A stretch of 64,000 nt of DNA, taken from the NCBI GenBank assembly GCA_900315585.1, contig OMZP01000001.1, positions 12,923 to 76,922 of the forward strand. The letters run 5' to 3'. The translations under genes and the position numbers were made by a program. This DNA comes from an uncultured Eubacteriales bacterium (GTDB taxonomy: Bacteria > Bacillota > Clostridia > Christensenellales > Aristaeellaceae). Below the pieces are notes generated by a model. That model saw only the letters and a list, made by a program, of their open reading frames with translations. It had not been told where the DNA came from and made no database searches. Shown in pieces: positions 1-8,243 of this stretch (position 1 is the stretch's first letter; each line of letters begins with the position of its first letter).

Positions 1-36
1 GCTGCTTCGATCAAGGCGCGAAGCCATCCGGTGAAA

Positions 37-92
37 GACCTCATCCGACCTCGCTTCGCTCGGCCACCTTCCCCAAAGGGGAAGGCTTTTGG
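37..92. repeat. Family A intergenic repeat, copy 1
   Basis: Constant frame: GACCTCATCCG at one end and CCTTCCCC..GGGGAAGG at the other, enclosing a short variable hairpin. The same frame recurs at about 17 places in the window, often as inverted pairs. It lies upstream of the fucosidase gene. Confidence 0.8.
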
Positions 93-118
93 AAGACCGG
101 GCGGCAGCCGCAAACTCT

Positions 119-152
119 CATTCCTCACTCCTCACTCCTCATTCCTCACTCA
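119..152. repeat. Family B repeat arm (CTCATTCCTCACTCCTC type)
   Basis: Iterated CTCATTCCTCA units ending just before the Shine-Dalgarno of the fucosidase gene. The same arms occur as inverted pairs at 42.5-42.8, 48.9-49.0 and 50.1-50.2 kb. Confidence 0.7.
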
Positions 153-168
153 ATAAGGAGGTTCTCCC

Positions 169-1632
169 ATGAAAGCACGTCTGGAAGCCATCGAAAAGGT
201 CATTGCTCAGGGCCCCTACGAGGCCAGCTGGGAATCGCTGTCGGCCTATCGCCCGCCGGAGTGGTATCGGGACGCGAAGTTTGGCATCTTCATCCACTGG
301 GGCGTGTACAGCGTGCCCGCCTATGACTGCGAGTGGTATCCCCGGAACATGTACATGCAGGGCTCCAAGGCCTACGAGCACCACATCGCCACCTACGGCC
401 CCCACAAGGACTTCGGCTACAAGGACTTCGTGCCCCTGTTCAAGGCCGAGAAGTTCGACCCCGCTGCCTGGGCGGATCTGTTTGTCCGGGCCGGGGCGAA
501 GTACGTGGTGCCGGTGGCGGAGCATCACGACGGCTTCCAGATGTACAAGAGCGACATCTCTCACTGGAACGCCTATGAGATGGGCCCGAAGCGGGACGTG
601 CTGGGCGAGCTGGGCGCGGCCTGCCGGGAGCGGGGGCTGACCGTCGGCGCGTCCTCCCACCGGGTGGAGCACTGGTTCTTCATGGGCCACGGCCGGGAGT
701 TTGACAGCGACATCCACGAGCCCCTGGTGCGGGGCGACCTCTACTGGCCCGCCATGCCGGAGGGGGATTTCCACGACCTGTACAGCGAGCCCTTCCCGTC
801 GGAGGAGTATCTGGCGGACTGGCTCTGCCGCACCTGCGAGATCATCGACAACTATCGCCCCCGCATCCTCTACTTCGACTGGTGGATCGAGCACAGCGCC
901 GTGAAGCCCTGGCTCAAGAAGCTGGCGGCCTACTACTACAACCGGGCCGCGGAGTGGGGCGTGGAGGTGCTCATCAACTACAAGCACGACGCCTTCCTGT
1001 TCGGCTGCGCCGTGCCGGACGTGGAGCGCGGCCAGTTCGCGGAGCTGAAGCCCTACGTGTGGCAGACGGACACCGCCGTGGCGCTGAACTCCTGGTGCTA
1101 CACCGAGGGGAACCAGTATCGCGCCGCGCCGGAGCTGGTGCAGGACTTTGTGGACATCGTCAGCAAGAACGGCTGCCTGCTGCTCAACATCGGCCCCAGG
1201 TCCGACGGCACCATCCCCAAGGAGGACGCGGACATCCTCACGCGCATCGGCGACTGGCTGCAGGTGAACGGAGAGGCCATCTACAAGACCCGCCCCTGGC
1301 GCAGGTTCGGCGAGGGCCCGACCCAGATCGTGGAGGGGCAGTTCGCCGACGGCATCCAGAAGAACTTCACCCACGAGGACTTCCGCTTCACCACCGGCGG
1401 CGGCGCGCTGTACGTCATCGCCATGAAGGCCAGCCCCGACGGGAAGTACTGCATCCACTCCCTGGGCGAGCAGGACGCCTCCAAGCAGGCCAACTTCCAC
1501 GGCATCATCCGCTCCGTCACCGCCCTGGACGGCGGCGCGGCGGTGCCCTTCACCCGGGACGAGAACGGGCTGTATCTGGAGCATGAGAGCGACAGCGACA
1601 TGCCCGTGGCGTTCAAACTGATCATCGACTGA
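169..1632 (+). CDS. Alpha-L-fucosidase, GH29 family
   Basis: Predicted to release alpha-L-fucose from glycans by the retaining GH29 mechanism. The 487-residue product opens its catalytic barrel with WYRDAKFGIFIHWGVYSVPA, then has the HHDGFQMY and substrate-pocket His motifs typical of GH29. YFDWWIEH near residue 237 is the expected location of the nucleophile Asp. There is no signal peptide, so the enzyme should be cytoplasmic and act on imported oligosaccharides. The start has AAGGAGG eight to nine bases upstream. A macrodomain gene follows three bases after the stop. A sugar ABC transporter and a GH130 phosphorylase lie 9-12 kb downstream, which fits host- or plant-glycan use. Family assignment is strong; the linkage cleaved is unknown. 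Confidence 0.9.
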   Translation: MKARLEAIEKVIAQGPYEASWESLSAYRPPEWYRDAKFGIFIHWGVYSVPAYDCEWYPRNMYMQGSKAYEHHIATYGPHKDFGYKDFVPLFKAEKFDPAAWADLFVRAGAKYVVPVAEHHDGFQMYKSDISHWNAYEMGPKRDVLGELGAACRERGLTVGASSHRVEHWFFMGHGREFDSDIHEPLVRGDLYWPAMPEGDFHDLYSEPFPSEEYLADWLCRTCEIIDNYRPRILYFDWWIEHSAVKPWLKKLAAYYYNRAAEWGVEVLINYKHDAFLFGCAVPDVERGQFAELKPYVWQTDTAVALNSWCYTEGNQYRAAPELVQDFVDIVSKNGCLLLNIGPRSDGTIPKEDADILTRIGDWLQVNGEAIYKTRPWRRFGEGPTQIVEGQFADGIQKNFTHEDFRFTTGGGALYVIAMKASPDGKYCIHSLGEQDASKQANFHGIIRSVTALDGGAAVPFTRDENGLYLEHESDSDMPVAFKLIID

Positions 1633-1635
1633 ACC

Positions 1636-2433
1636 ATGGAACAGAATCGGCGATTGACGGAGCTGCTGGAGCGTTTCAAGGCGGACTCCGGGCGCTATCG
1701 GGACTGGCAGGTGCCGGGGGACGAGGCCTCCCGGCGCGCCGCCCTGCGCAGCCTGATGAACGTACGCCCGCCCCGGCCCCTGGACGAAGGCACGCTGCGG
1801 CTCCAGGATGAATACCTTTCACGGCGGGCGCGGGAGAAGGGCGTGGTGGCCCTTTCGGACATTCCCGCCCTCCGGGGATCTATCTCCCTCTGGCAGGGGG
1901 ACATCACAAGATTGGCGGTGGACGCCATCGTGAACGCCGCCAACAGCCAGATGCTGGGCTGCTTTGTGCCCATGCACACCTGCATCGACAACTGCATCCA
2001 CACCTTCGCGGGGGTGCAGCTGCGGCTGGAGTGCGCAAAGCAGATGGAGGCGCTGCGCGCGCGGTACGGCGGGGACTACGAGCAGCCCACCGCCGTGCCC
2101 CTGCTGACCGGGGCCTACAACCTGCCCGCGAAGAAGGTCGTCCACGTGGTGGGGCCCATCGTGGAGGACGAGCTGACCCCGGCGCTGGAGCAGGACCTGG
2201 CGGACTGCTACGAAAACGTCCTCGACCTGTGCCGGGAGAACGGCCTGCGCAGCGTGGCCTTCTGCTGCATCTCCACCGGCGTGTTCCGCTTCCCGAACCG
2301 GCGGGCGGCGGAGATCGCGGTCCAGACCGTGGAGGGCTGGCTGGCGGCGCATCCCGGCGAGATGGACCGGGTGGTGTTCAATGTGTTCAAGGACGAGGAT
2401 CGGGGGATCTACGAGGAATTGCTGAGGGAGTGA
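1636..2433 (+). CDS. Zinc-dependent macrodomain protein-ADP-ribose hydrolase
   Basis: The 265-residue protein has an N-terminal helical segment (about 1-85) and a macrodomain (about 90-260). The macrodomain shows DAIVNAANSQMLGCF followed by PMHTCIDNCIHTFAG; the Cys-x4-His-x-Cys arrangement matches the zinc-binding subclass that removes ADP-ribose from proteins. Known relatives sit beside sirtuin and lipoylation genes; neither is present here. The gene starts three bases after the fucosidase stop without a clear Shine-Dalgarno, so it is probably translationally coupled. Its pairing with a glycosidase is unexplained. The hydrolase role is inferred from the family. Confidence 0.85.
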   Translation: MEQNRRLTELLERFKADSGRYRDWQVPGDEASRRAALRSLMNVRPPRPLDEGTLRLQDEYLSRRAREKGVVALSDIPALRGSISLWQGDITRLAVDAIVNAANSQMLGCFVPMHTCIDNCIHTFAGVQLRLECAKQMEALRARYGGDYEQPTAVPLLTGAYNLPAKKVVHVVGPIVEDELTPALEQDLADCYENVLDLCRENGLRSVAFCCISTGVFRFPNRRAAEIAVQTVEGWLAAHPGEMDRVVFNVFKDEDRGIYEELLRE

Positions 2434-2489
2434 CACCTCATCAGTCAGGCTTCGCCTGACAGCTTCCCCTCAAGGGGAAGCCTTTTGGG
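2434..2489. repeat. Family A repeat, copy 2
   Basis: CACCTCATCAG, a CAGGCttcGCCTG stem, then CTTCCCCTcaAGGGGAAG. It begins at the stop codon of the macrodomain gene, so the transcript end would fold into two hairpins. Confidence 0.8.
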
Positions 2490-2497
2490 ATTGCGTC

Positions 2498-2551
2498 AGA
2501 CACCTTCCTGCCGAGGGAACGGTGCCACGACGAAGTCGTGACGGATGAGGT
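2498..2551. repeat. Family A repeat, copy 3 (inverted, degenerate)
   Basis: Degenerate CACCTTCCTGCCGAGGGAA arm, a CACGAcgaaGTCGTG stem and the terminal GACGGATGAGGT. Together with copy 2 it forms an inverted pair just upstream of the nrdG Shine-Dalgarno. Confidence 0.65.
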
Positions 2552-2569
2552 ATAAAAAGGAGCCAGACT

Positions 2570-3262
2570 ATGAAAATTCACGGCCTGCAAAAGATGACCC
2601 TGCTGGACTTTCCCGGCCGGGTGGCCTGCACGGTGTTCCTGGGCGGGTGCGACTTCCGCTGCCCCTACTGCCACAACTTCGAGCTGGTGGACGGCACCGC
2701 CCCGGCCATCATGGAGGAGGGGGCGCTGTTCGACTTCCTGAAAAAGCGCCGCGGCCTGCTGGACGGCGTGGCCGTCACCGGCGGGGAGCCCACCCTGCGC
2801 AGCGACCTGCCGGAGCTGCTGCGGGGCATCAAAGCCCTGGGCTTCGCCGTGAAGCTGGACACCAACGGCGGCCATCCGGGGCGGCTTCGGGCGATCCTGG
2901 AGGAGGGCCTGGCGGACTACGTGTCCATGGACATCAAGAACAGTCCGGAGAAGTACGCCGCCACCTGCGGCCTGGAGACGGTGGACCTCGCGCCCATCCG
3001 GGAAAGCGTGGGCTTGCTGATGAGCGGGCAGACCGACTACGAGTTCCGCACCACCGTGGTGGACGAGCTCCACGCCGCGGAGGACTTCGAGGCCATCGGC
3101 CGGTGGATCGCCGGGGCCCGGCGCTGCTTCCTCCAGGCCTTCACCGACCGGGACACCGTGCCCTTCGGCGGCCTGCACGCCCCCAGCGGGGAGAAGATGC
3201 GCCGGTACGCCGAAATCATGCGCCAATACGTGCCGGAAACCCAGCTGAGGGGTGTGGATTAG
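2570..3262 (+). CDS. nrdG: Anaerobic ribonucleotide reductase activating protein (NrdG2 type radical SAM)
   Basis: Installs the glycyl radical on class III ribonucleotide reductase using S-adenosylmethionine and a [4Fe-4S] cluster. The 230-residue protein has the radical SAM signature CDFRCPYC near residues 27-34 and the GGEPT motif. The length fits the longer NrdG2 subtype rather than the compact NrdG of about 160 residues. AAGGAG precedes the ATG. A strong terminator follows, and nrdD lies downstream on its own NrdR-controlled promoter, so activase and reductase are neighbours but probably separate transcription units. Confidence 0.9.
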   Translation: MKIHGLQKMTLLDFPGRVACTVFLGGCDFRCPYCHNFELVDGTAPAIMEEGALFDFLKKRRGLLDGVAVTGGEPTLRSDLPELLRGIKALGFAVKLDTNGGHPGRLRAILEEGLADYVSMDIKNSPEKYAATCGLETVDLAPIRESVGLLMSGQTDYEFRTTVVDELHAAEDFEAIGRWIAGARRCFLQAFTDRDTVPFGGLHAPSGEKMRRYAEIMRQYVPETQLRGVD

Positions 3263-3316
3263 GGCGTATATGCCTTCCCCTCTGGGAAAGGCAAATTCCT
3301 TCCTGTTGTGGTGTGG

Positions 3317-3357
3317 AACGGGGCGAGACACAATATCTTGTGCTTCGCCCCGTTTTA
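3317..3357 (+). terminator. Rho-independent terminator after nrdG
   Basis: Long stem AACGGGGCGA / TCGCCCCGTT with an inner ACACAA/TTGTG pairing and a following TTTTATT tract. The inner part, ACACAATATCTTGTG, also resembles an NrdR box. Confidence 0.85.
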
Positions 3358-3519
3358 TTGTCCGCCAAAATGACATAAATTTGTCTCATTTTTCCCCGCC
3401 GGTGGATTGTTATAATTCTCCTGTGGATTGTCACAATTCTGTAATCCAACGGGCGCAAGCGGGCACGCCGCAAAGCCCGCGGCGGGCGGGGAAATCGAAA
3501 AGCAAACCGAAGTCGGGAA

Positions 3520-3567
3520 ACACAATATATGACGTTTTTGATAAATCTCGGACACAATATATAGGCT
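3520..3567 (+). promoter_or_regulatory. Tandem NrdR boxes upstream of nrdD
   Basis: Two near-identical 16-base sites, ACACAATATATGACGT (3520-3535) and ACACAATATATAGGCT (3552-3567). They start 32 bases apart, three helical turns, the classic spacing for cooperative NrdR binding. They sit immediately upstream of the -35 element, so repression of nrdD by NrdR is expected. Confidence 0.85.
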
Positions 3568-3576
3568 TTTGAGCCC

Positions 3577-3605
3577 TTGACTTTCCCCATATTTTGTGGT
3601 ACCTT
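3577..3605 (+). promoter_or_regulatory. nrdD promoter
   Basis: TTGACT, 17-base spacer, TACCTT preceded by TGG (extended -10). The same layout appears before the lysine riboswitch at 30598. Confidence 0.7.
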
Positions 3606-3666
3606 ATTCCTGCTCCGCTTTGCGGGGAATACTATGATCATCATTCCAGTCGAGGGGGATTTTTTT

Positions 3667-6234
3667 ATGTACGATGTTTTGAAGCGCGACGGCAAGACGG
3701 TGGATTTCTCCATCGGCAAGATCACTGCGGCGATCACCAAGGCCTTCCAGGCCACGGGGAAGCAGTATCACCCCAGCGTGATCGAGCTGCTGGCGCTGCA
3801 CGTGACTTCCGATTTTGAGAACAAGATCCACAACGGCAAGATCGCCGTGGAGGACATCCAGGACAGCGTGGAAAAGGTGCTGTCCGAGTCCGGCTATGCC
3901 GACGTGGCCAAGGCCTACATCCTCTACCGCAAGCAGCGGGAAAAGGTGCGCAACATCAACTCCGCCCTGCTCAACTACAAGGATCTGGTGGACAACTATC
4001 TGCAGATCAACGACTGGCGCGTGAAGGAGAATTCCACGGTGTCCTATTCCGTGGGCGGCCTGATCCTGTCCAACAGCGGCGCCATCACCGCCAACTACTG
4101 GCTCAGCGAGGTCTATGACGAGGAGATCGCCGAGGCCCACCGCTCCGCGGCCATCCACCTGCACGACCTGTCCATGCTCACCGGCTACTGCGCGGGCTGG
4201 AGCCTGAAGCAGCTGATCCAGGAGGGCCTGGGCGGCGTTCCCGGCAAGATCACCAGCAGCCCCGCCAGCCACCTGTCCACCCTCTGCAACCAGATGGTGA
4301 ACTTCCTGGGCATCATGCAGAACGAGTGGGCCGGCGCCCAGGCGTTCTCCTCCTTCGACACCTACCTGGCCCCCTTCGTGCGGGTGGACCACCTGACCCA
4401 GAAGGAAGTCAAGCAGTGCATCCAGAGCTTCATCTACGGCGTGAACACCCCCTCCCGCTGGGGCACCCAGGCGCCCTTCAGCAACGTCACGCTGGACTGG
4501 ACCGTGCCGGGCGACCTGAAGAACCTGCCGGCCATCGTGGGCGGCAAGGAGATGGACTTCACCTATGGCGACTGCCAGAAGGAAATGGACATGGTGAACA
4601 AGGCGTTCATCGAGATCATGATCGAGGGCGACGCCAACGGCCGCGGCTTCCAGTATCCCATCCCCACCTACTCCATCACCCGGGACTTCGACTGGAGCGA
4701 GACCGAGAACAACAAGCTGCTGTTTGAAATGACCGCGAAGTACGGCACGCCCTACTTCTCCAATTACATCAACAGCGACATGGAGCCCAGCGACGTGCGC
4801 AGCATGTGCTGCCGCCTGCGCCTGGATCTGCGCGAGCTGCGCAAGAAGTCCGGCGGCTTCTTCGGCAGCGGCGAGAGCACCGGCTCCATCGGCGTGGTGA
4901 CCATCAACCTGCCCCGCATCGCCTATCTGGCCAAGGACGAGGCCGACTTCTACAAGCGGCTGGACAACCTCATGGACATCGCGGCCCGCAGCCTGAACAC
5001 CAAGCGCCGCGTCATCACCCAGCTGATGGAGCGCGGCCTGTATCCCTACACCAAGCGTTATCTGGGCTCCTTCAGCAACCACTTCTCCACCATCGGACTG
5101 ATCGGCATGAACGAGGTGGGCCTGAACGCCAAGTGGCTGCGGGCGGACCTGACCCATCCCGAGACCCAGCGTTTCGCTCAGGACGTGCTGAACCACATGC
5201 GCGAGCGCCTGAGCGACTATCAGGAGCAGTACGGCGACCTGTTCAACCTGGAGGCCACCCCGGCGGAGAGCACCACCTATCGCTTCGCCAAGCACGACAA
5301 GGCCCAGTATCCGGACATCATCACCGCCAACATGAACGGCACGCCCTACTACACCAACTCTTCCCATCTGCCCGTGGGCTACACCGAGGACGTGTTCTCC
5401 GCCCTGGACATTCAGGACGATTTGCAGACCCTGTACACCTCCGGCACGGTGTTCCACGCCTTCCTGGGCGAGAAGCTGCCCGACTGGAAGGCCGCCGCGA
5501 CCCTGGTGCGCAAGATCGCCGAGAACTACAAGCTGCCCTACTACACCATGAGCCCCACCTACAGCGTGTGCAAGGATCACGGGTATCTCGTGGGCGAGCA
5601 GTACACCTGCCCCCACTGCGGCCAGAAGACCGAGGTCTACAGCCGCATCACCGGCTACTATCGCCCGGTGCAGAACTGGAACGACGGCAAGGCCCAGGAG
5701 TTCAAGGATCGCAAGGTCTACGACATCGGCCACAGCCACCTGACCCACTCCGGCCCGGTGACCACCATCACCAACGCGGAGGCCGCCATGGAGGCCGCCA
5801 TGGAGCGCCCCTGCTGCGAGCCCGCCCAGCCGCTGATGAAGGCGAAGGTCGCCGCCCCGGCGAAGGTCGCCGCCCCGGCGAAGGTCGCCGCCCCGGCGAA
5901 GGCCGCCGCCCCGGCGGAGGCCGCCACCCAGGCGAAGGACGCCATCCGGGCCGCCCACGCGGAGGAGCTCGCGGAAGCCCATGCCGCCGCGGACCTGACC
6001 GGAGAGGAGACCATCCTGTTCAAGTCCCCGACTTGCCCGAACTGCAAGGCCGCCATGGCCCTGCTGGATCGCGCCGGCGTGCACTATGCCACCGTGAACG
6101 CCGCCGACGCCCGGGACCTCACCGCCCGGTTTGGCATCAAGCAGGCCCCGACCCTCGTGCTCCGCCACGGCGACAGCTACGAGAAGTATCGCGGCGTCAG
6201 TGACATCAAGGGCTGGCTGATGACCCGGCACTGA
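3667..6234 (+). CDS. nrdD: Class III anaerobic ribonucleoside-triphosphate reductase with fused C-terminal redoxin
   Basis: Makes deoxyribonucleotides under anoxia. The ATG at 3667 has AGGGGG eight bases upstream; reading from an earlier start would run through the promoter. The 855-residue product has an N-terminal ATP-cone (about 1-95), the catalytic barrel with paired cysteines MCCRLRLD (C381/C382), a zinc site around C648/C651 (CPHC) and the glycyl radical motif RITGYY with Gly663. Ordinary NrdD ends soon after this. Here an Ala/Pro/Lys repeat linker (about 726-755) leads to a thioredoxin/glutaredoxin-like domain with CPNC at 790-793 and a cis-Pro motif QAPTL. The fused redoxin probably supplies reducing equivalents in place of formate, as in redoxin-dependent NrdD subtypes; this is inference. 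Confidence 0.92.
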   Translation: MYDVLKRDGKTVDFSIGKITAAITKAFQATGKQYHPSVIELLALHVTSDFENKIHNGKIAVEDIQDSVEKVLSESGYADVAKAYILYRKQREKVRNINSALLNYKDLVDNYLQINDWRVKENSTVSYSVGGLILSNSGAITANYWLSEVYDEEIAEAHRSAAIHLHDLSMLTGYCAGWSLKQLIQEGLGGVPGKITSSPASHLSTLCNQMVNFLGIMQNEWAGAQAFSSFDTYLAPFVRVDHLTQKEVKQCIQSFIYGVNTPSRWGTQAPFSNVTLDWTVPGDLKNLPAIVGGKEMDFTYGDCQKEMDMVNKAFIEIMIEGDANGRGFQYPIPTYSITRDFDWSETENNKLLFEMTAKYGTPYFSNYINSDMEPSDVRSMCCRLRLDLRELRKKSGGFFGSGESTGSIGVVTINLPRIAYLAKDEADFYKRLDNLMDIAARSLNTKRRVITQLMERGLYPYTKRYLGSFSNHFSTIGLIGMNEVGLNAKWLRADLTHPETQRFAQDVLNHMRERLSDYQEQYGDLFNLEATPAESTTYRFAKHDKAQYPDIITANMNGTPYYTNSSHLPVGYTEDVFSALDIQDDLQTLYTSGTVFHAFLGEKLPDWKAAATLVRKIAENYKLPYYTMSPTYSVCKDHGYLVGEQYTCPHCGQKTEVYSRITGYYRPVQNWNDGKAQEFKDRKVYDIGHSHLTHSGPVTTITNAEAAMEAAMERPCCEPAQPLMKAKVAAPAKVAAPAKVAAPAKAAAPAEAATQAKDAIRAAHAEELAEAHAAADLTGEETILFKSPTCPNCKAAMALLDRAGVHYATVNAADARDLTARFGIKQAPTLVLRHGDSYEKYRGVSDIKGWLMTRH
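5842..5931 (+). repeat. In-frame 18-bp tandem repeat encoding the NrdD linker
   Basis: Three near-identical 18-base units GCGAAGGTCGCCGCCCCG and two diverged ones encode AKVAAP-type hexapeptides. The repeat forms a flexible, charged Ala-Pro linker between reductase and redoxin and is expected to vary in copy number between strains. Confidence 0.85.
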
Positions 6235-6240
6235 TCATAT

Positions 6241-6969
6241 ATGAGCGACTATACAGTCTATATAGACGAAGCAGGGGATCTTGGGATCAATAGAGGGACA
6301 AAGTGGTTTGTCCTTACGGCAGTCATAGTCAAAAAGAGCGATGAATTAGCGATAAGAGATTGTATAAAAGGCATAAAGACAAGGCTGAACGTGCAAGAAA
6401 TCCATATGCGGAACATCAATGATTTCATGCGAAGGACTTTTGTGGTTCGTGAATTGACGAAGATGCCATTCGTATACATGAATATTATTGTTGATACATC
6501 CAAGTTTGATAGTGAAAAGATTCCAAGTTCCCTGATAGCCTATAATTATGTTTGTAAGTATTTGCTGCAAAGGGTTTCCAGATGGCTATGTGATCATATG
6601 GCGAAGGCCGATGTTGTGCTTTCGGCAAGAGGGACTTCTCGCGATGGTGAATTAATACAGTATATCACGGACAAGCTGCTTCCATACAGGGATAACCATA
6701 TTGAAAAAGCGGTGTTTGGCCGGATTATGGCAAAGACAGCGGCTTCGTGGGAAATGTTGCAACTGGCGGACGTTTGTACAACATCTGTGTTTTTGGCACA
6801 TGAGATCAACGGATGGGGAATTTGTACCCCCTGCTTTGAATCTCAACTGAAGCAGCATTTGTATGCTAAAGAGGGAAGAATTGATACATATGGTATCAAG
6901 TATTTTATTGATGAAATGCGCCCGGACAGAGAAGCGTTGAAGGCTTATTATCCATGTAATAAAAAATGA
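6241..6969 (+). CDS. DUF3800 domain protein
   Basis: The 242-residue protein begins YTVYIDEAGDLG, the acidic signature of DUF3800, a family with a predicted RNase H-like fold often seen in mobile or defence settings; no biochemical role is established. Acidic residues also occur mid-protein (LSARGTSRDGE) and near the end (YFIDEMRPD). The gene is much more AT-rich than its neighbours and uses codons such as ATA and AGA freely, suggesting recent acquisition. It begins only six bases after the nrdD stop and has no visible Shine-Dalgarno. Function cannot be assigned. Confidence 0.8.
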   Translation: MSDYTVYIDEAGDLGINRGTKWFVLTAVIVKKSDELAIRDCIKGIKTRLNVQEIHMRNINDFMRRTFVVRELTKMPFVYMNIIVDTSKFDSEKIPSSLIAYNYVCKYLLQRVSRWLCDHMAKADVVLSARGTSRDGELIQYITDKLLPYRDNHIEKAVFGRIMAKTAASWEMLQLADVCTTSVFLAHEINGWGICTPCFESQLKQHLYAKEGRIDTYGIKYFIDEMRPDREALKAYYPCNKK

Positions 6970-7183
6970 AAGAATCCCTGGTGCGACTACCACACGTTTC
7001 CGTGCTGGTTAATAAACCCTCGCATAACTCCAGCGCAATTCTTTCAATGTCATTATATGCGGAATTGAACGATTTGTCAAGCACACAAGAAATTTAACAT
7101 TCCAAGACGAATGATGGTGAGAGGCATGTGTAAGTCTCTCATTGTCATATAGAAGCACTGAACTTTGAAGCGAGGGATGCACC
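6970..7183. other. AT-rich spacer between DUF3800 gene and trxB
   Basis: No repeat family and no ORF. It contains a GAGAG..CTCTC hairpin (about 7120-7140). GAGGG before the trxB ATG is the likely ribosome site. No convincing promoter was found. The composition resembles the DUF3800 gene, so the acquired segment may extend into this spacer. Confidence 0.4.
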
Positions 7184-8107
7184 ATGTACGACATCATCAT
7201 CATCGGCGGGGGCCCGGCGGGCATGACGGCGGCGCTGTATGCCCAGCGCAACGGAAAGTCCGCGCTGGTCATCGAAAAGACCGGGTTTGGCGGGCAGATC
7301 ACCCACAGCCCGAAGGTGGAGAACTACCCCGGCACGCTGCAGATGAGCGGCAACGAATTTGCGGACAGGATGCTGGACCAGATTCTGGCCCAGGGCGCCC
7401 AGATCGAGTTCGAGCGGGCCGTGGCCGTGGAGGACCGGGGCGAGGTCAAGGTGGTCACCACCGAGGAGGGCAGCGCCTTCGAGGGCAGGACCGTGGTGAT
7501 CGCCACCGGCGTGAAGCACCGGATGCTGGGCTTGGAGGGCGAGAACGAGCTGGTGGGGGAGGGCATCTCCTTCTGCGCGGTGTGCGACGGCGACTTCTAC
7601 GCGGGCCAGACGGTGTGCGTGGCGGGCGGCGGCAATTCCGCGCTCCAGGAGGCGATACTGCTCTCCGAGAAGTGCAAGGAAGTCATTATCCTCCAGGACC
7701 TGCCGAAGCTGACCGGCGAGCAGAAGTTGCAGGACGTGCTGGCGGCGCGGGGGAATGTGCGGGCCATCTGCGACACGAAGATCGACGGGCTGCTCACCAA
7801 GGGCGGCGCGCTGAAGGGCGTGGCCATCTCCAGCCGCACCACCGGCGAAAAGCAGGAGGTGGCCTGCGACGGGCTGTTCGTGGCCATCGGCCTGATCCCG
7901 GAGAATGAGCCCTTCAAGGCGCTGGCGGCGCTGAACGACTGGGGCTACTTCGATTCCGACGAGCGGTGCCTGACCAAGACTCCCGGCGTGTTCGTGGCGG
8001 GGGACTGCCGCAGCAAGGGCGTGCGCCAGCTGACCACCGCCGTGGCCGACGGCGCCACCGCGGCGTTGGCGGCGTGTCGGTATATCGATACCGAATTGTC
8101 TCTGTAG
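7184..8107 (+). CDS. trxB: Thioredoxin reductase-like flavoprotein
   Basis: The 307-residue protein has the FAD-binding GGGPAGMTAALYA at the N terminus, the redox pair CAVC (C131/C134), a second dinucleotide fold AGGGNSALQEA and the closing FAD motif GVFVAGDC. The HRRxxxR segment that binds the NADPH phosphate is replaced by LQDLPKLTG, so the electron donor may be NADH or a ferredoxin rather than NADPH. It lies 0.95 kb downstream of the redoxin-fused NrdD and is a plausible reductant for that domain. Low-molecular-weight thioredoxin reductase is the clear family; cofactor use is inferred. Confidence 0.85.
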   Translation: MYDIIIIGGGPAGMTAALYAQRNGKSALVIEKTGFGGQITHSPKVENYPGTLQMSGNEFADRMLDQILAQGAQIEFERAVAVEDRGEVKVVTTEEGSAFEGRTVVIATGVKHRMLGLEGENELVGEGISFCAVCDGDFYAGQTVCVAGGGNSALQEAILLSEKCKEVIILQDLPKLTGEQKLQDVLAARGNVRAICDTKIDGLLTKGGALKGVAISSRTTGEKQEVACDGLFVAIGLIPENEPFKALAALNDWGYFDSDERCLTKTPGVFVAGDCRSKGVRQLTTAVADGATAALAACRYIDTELSL

Positions 8108-8121
8108 AGATGCCTGAAACT

Positions 8122-8214
8122 GAGGGAACAGGGAATAGGGAACAGGAAATGCACAGGAAACGCGGCAGCCACTATTCCTGTTCCCTGGACCCTGTTGCCT
8201 GTTCCCTGAAGCAC
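8122..8214. repeat. Family C repeat pair
   Basis: Inverted arms GGGAACAGGGAATAGGGAAC and TTCCCTG..TGTTGCCTGTTCCC around a CGCGGCAGCC core. Ten such elements occur in the window. Confidence 0.75.
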
Positions 8215-8243
8215 TCCTGTATGACTCAAAGGAGGCCCTATCT

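Noticed and set aside
3604..6231. An 875-codon minus-strand open frame opposite nrdD
   Set aside because: Shadow of nrdD: low-complexity Gly/Val/Leu/His/Ala composition, no recognisable family, no ribosome site.
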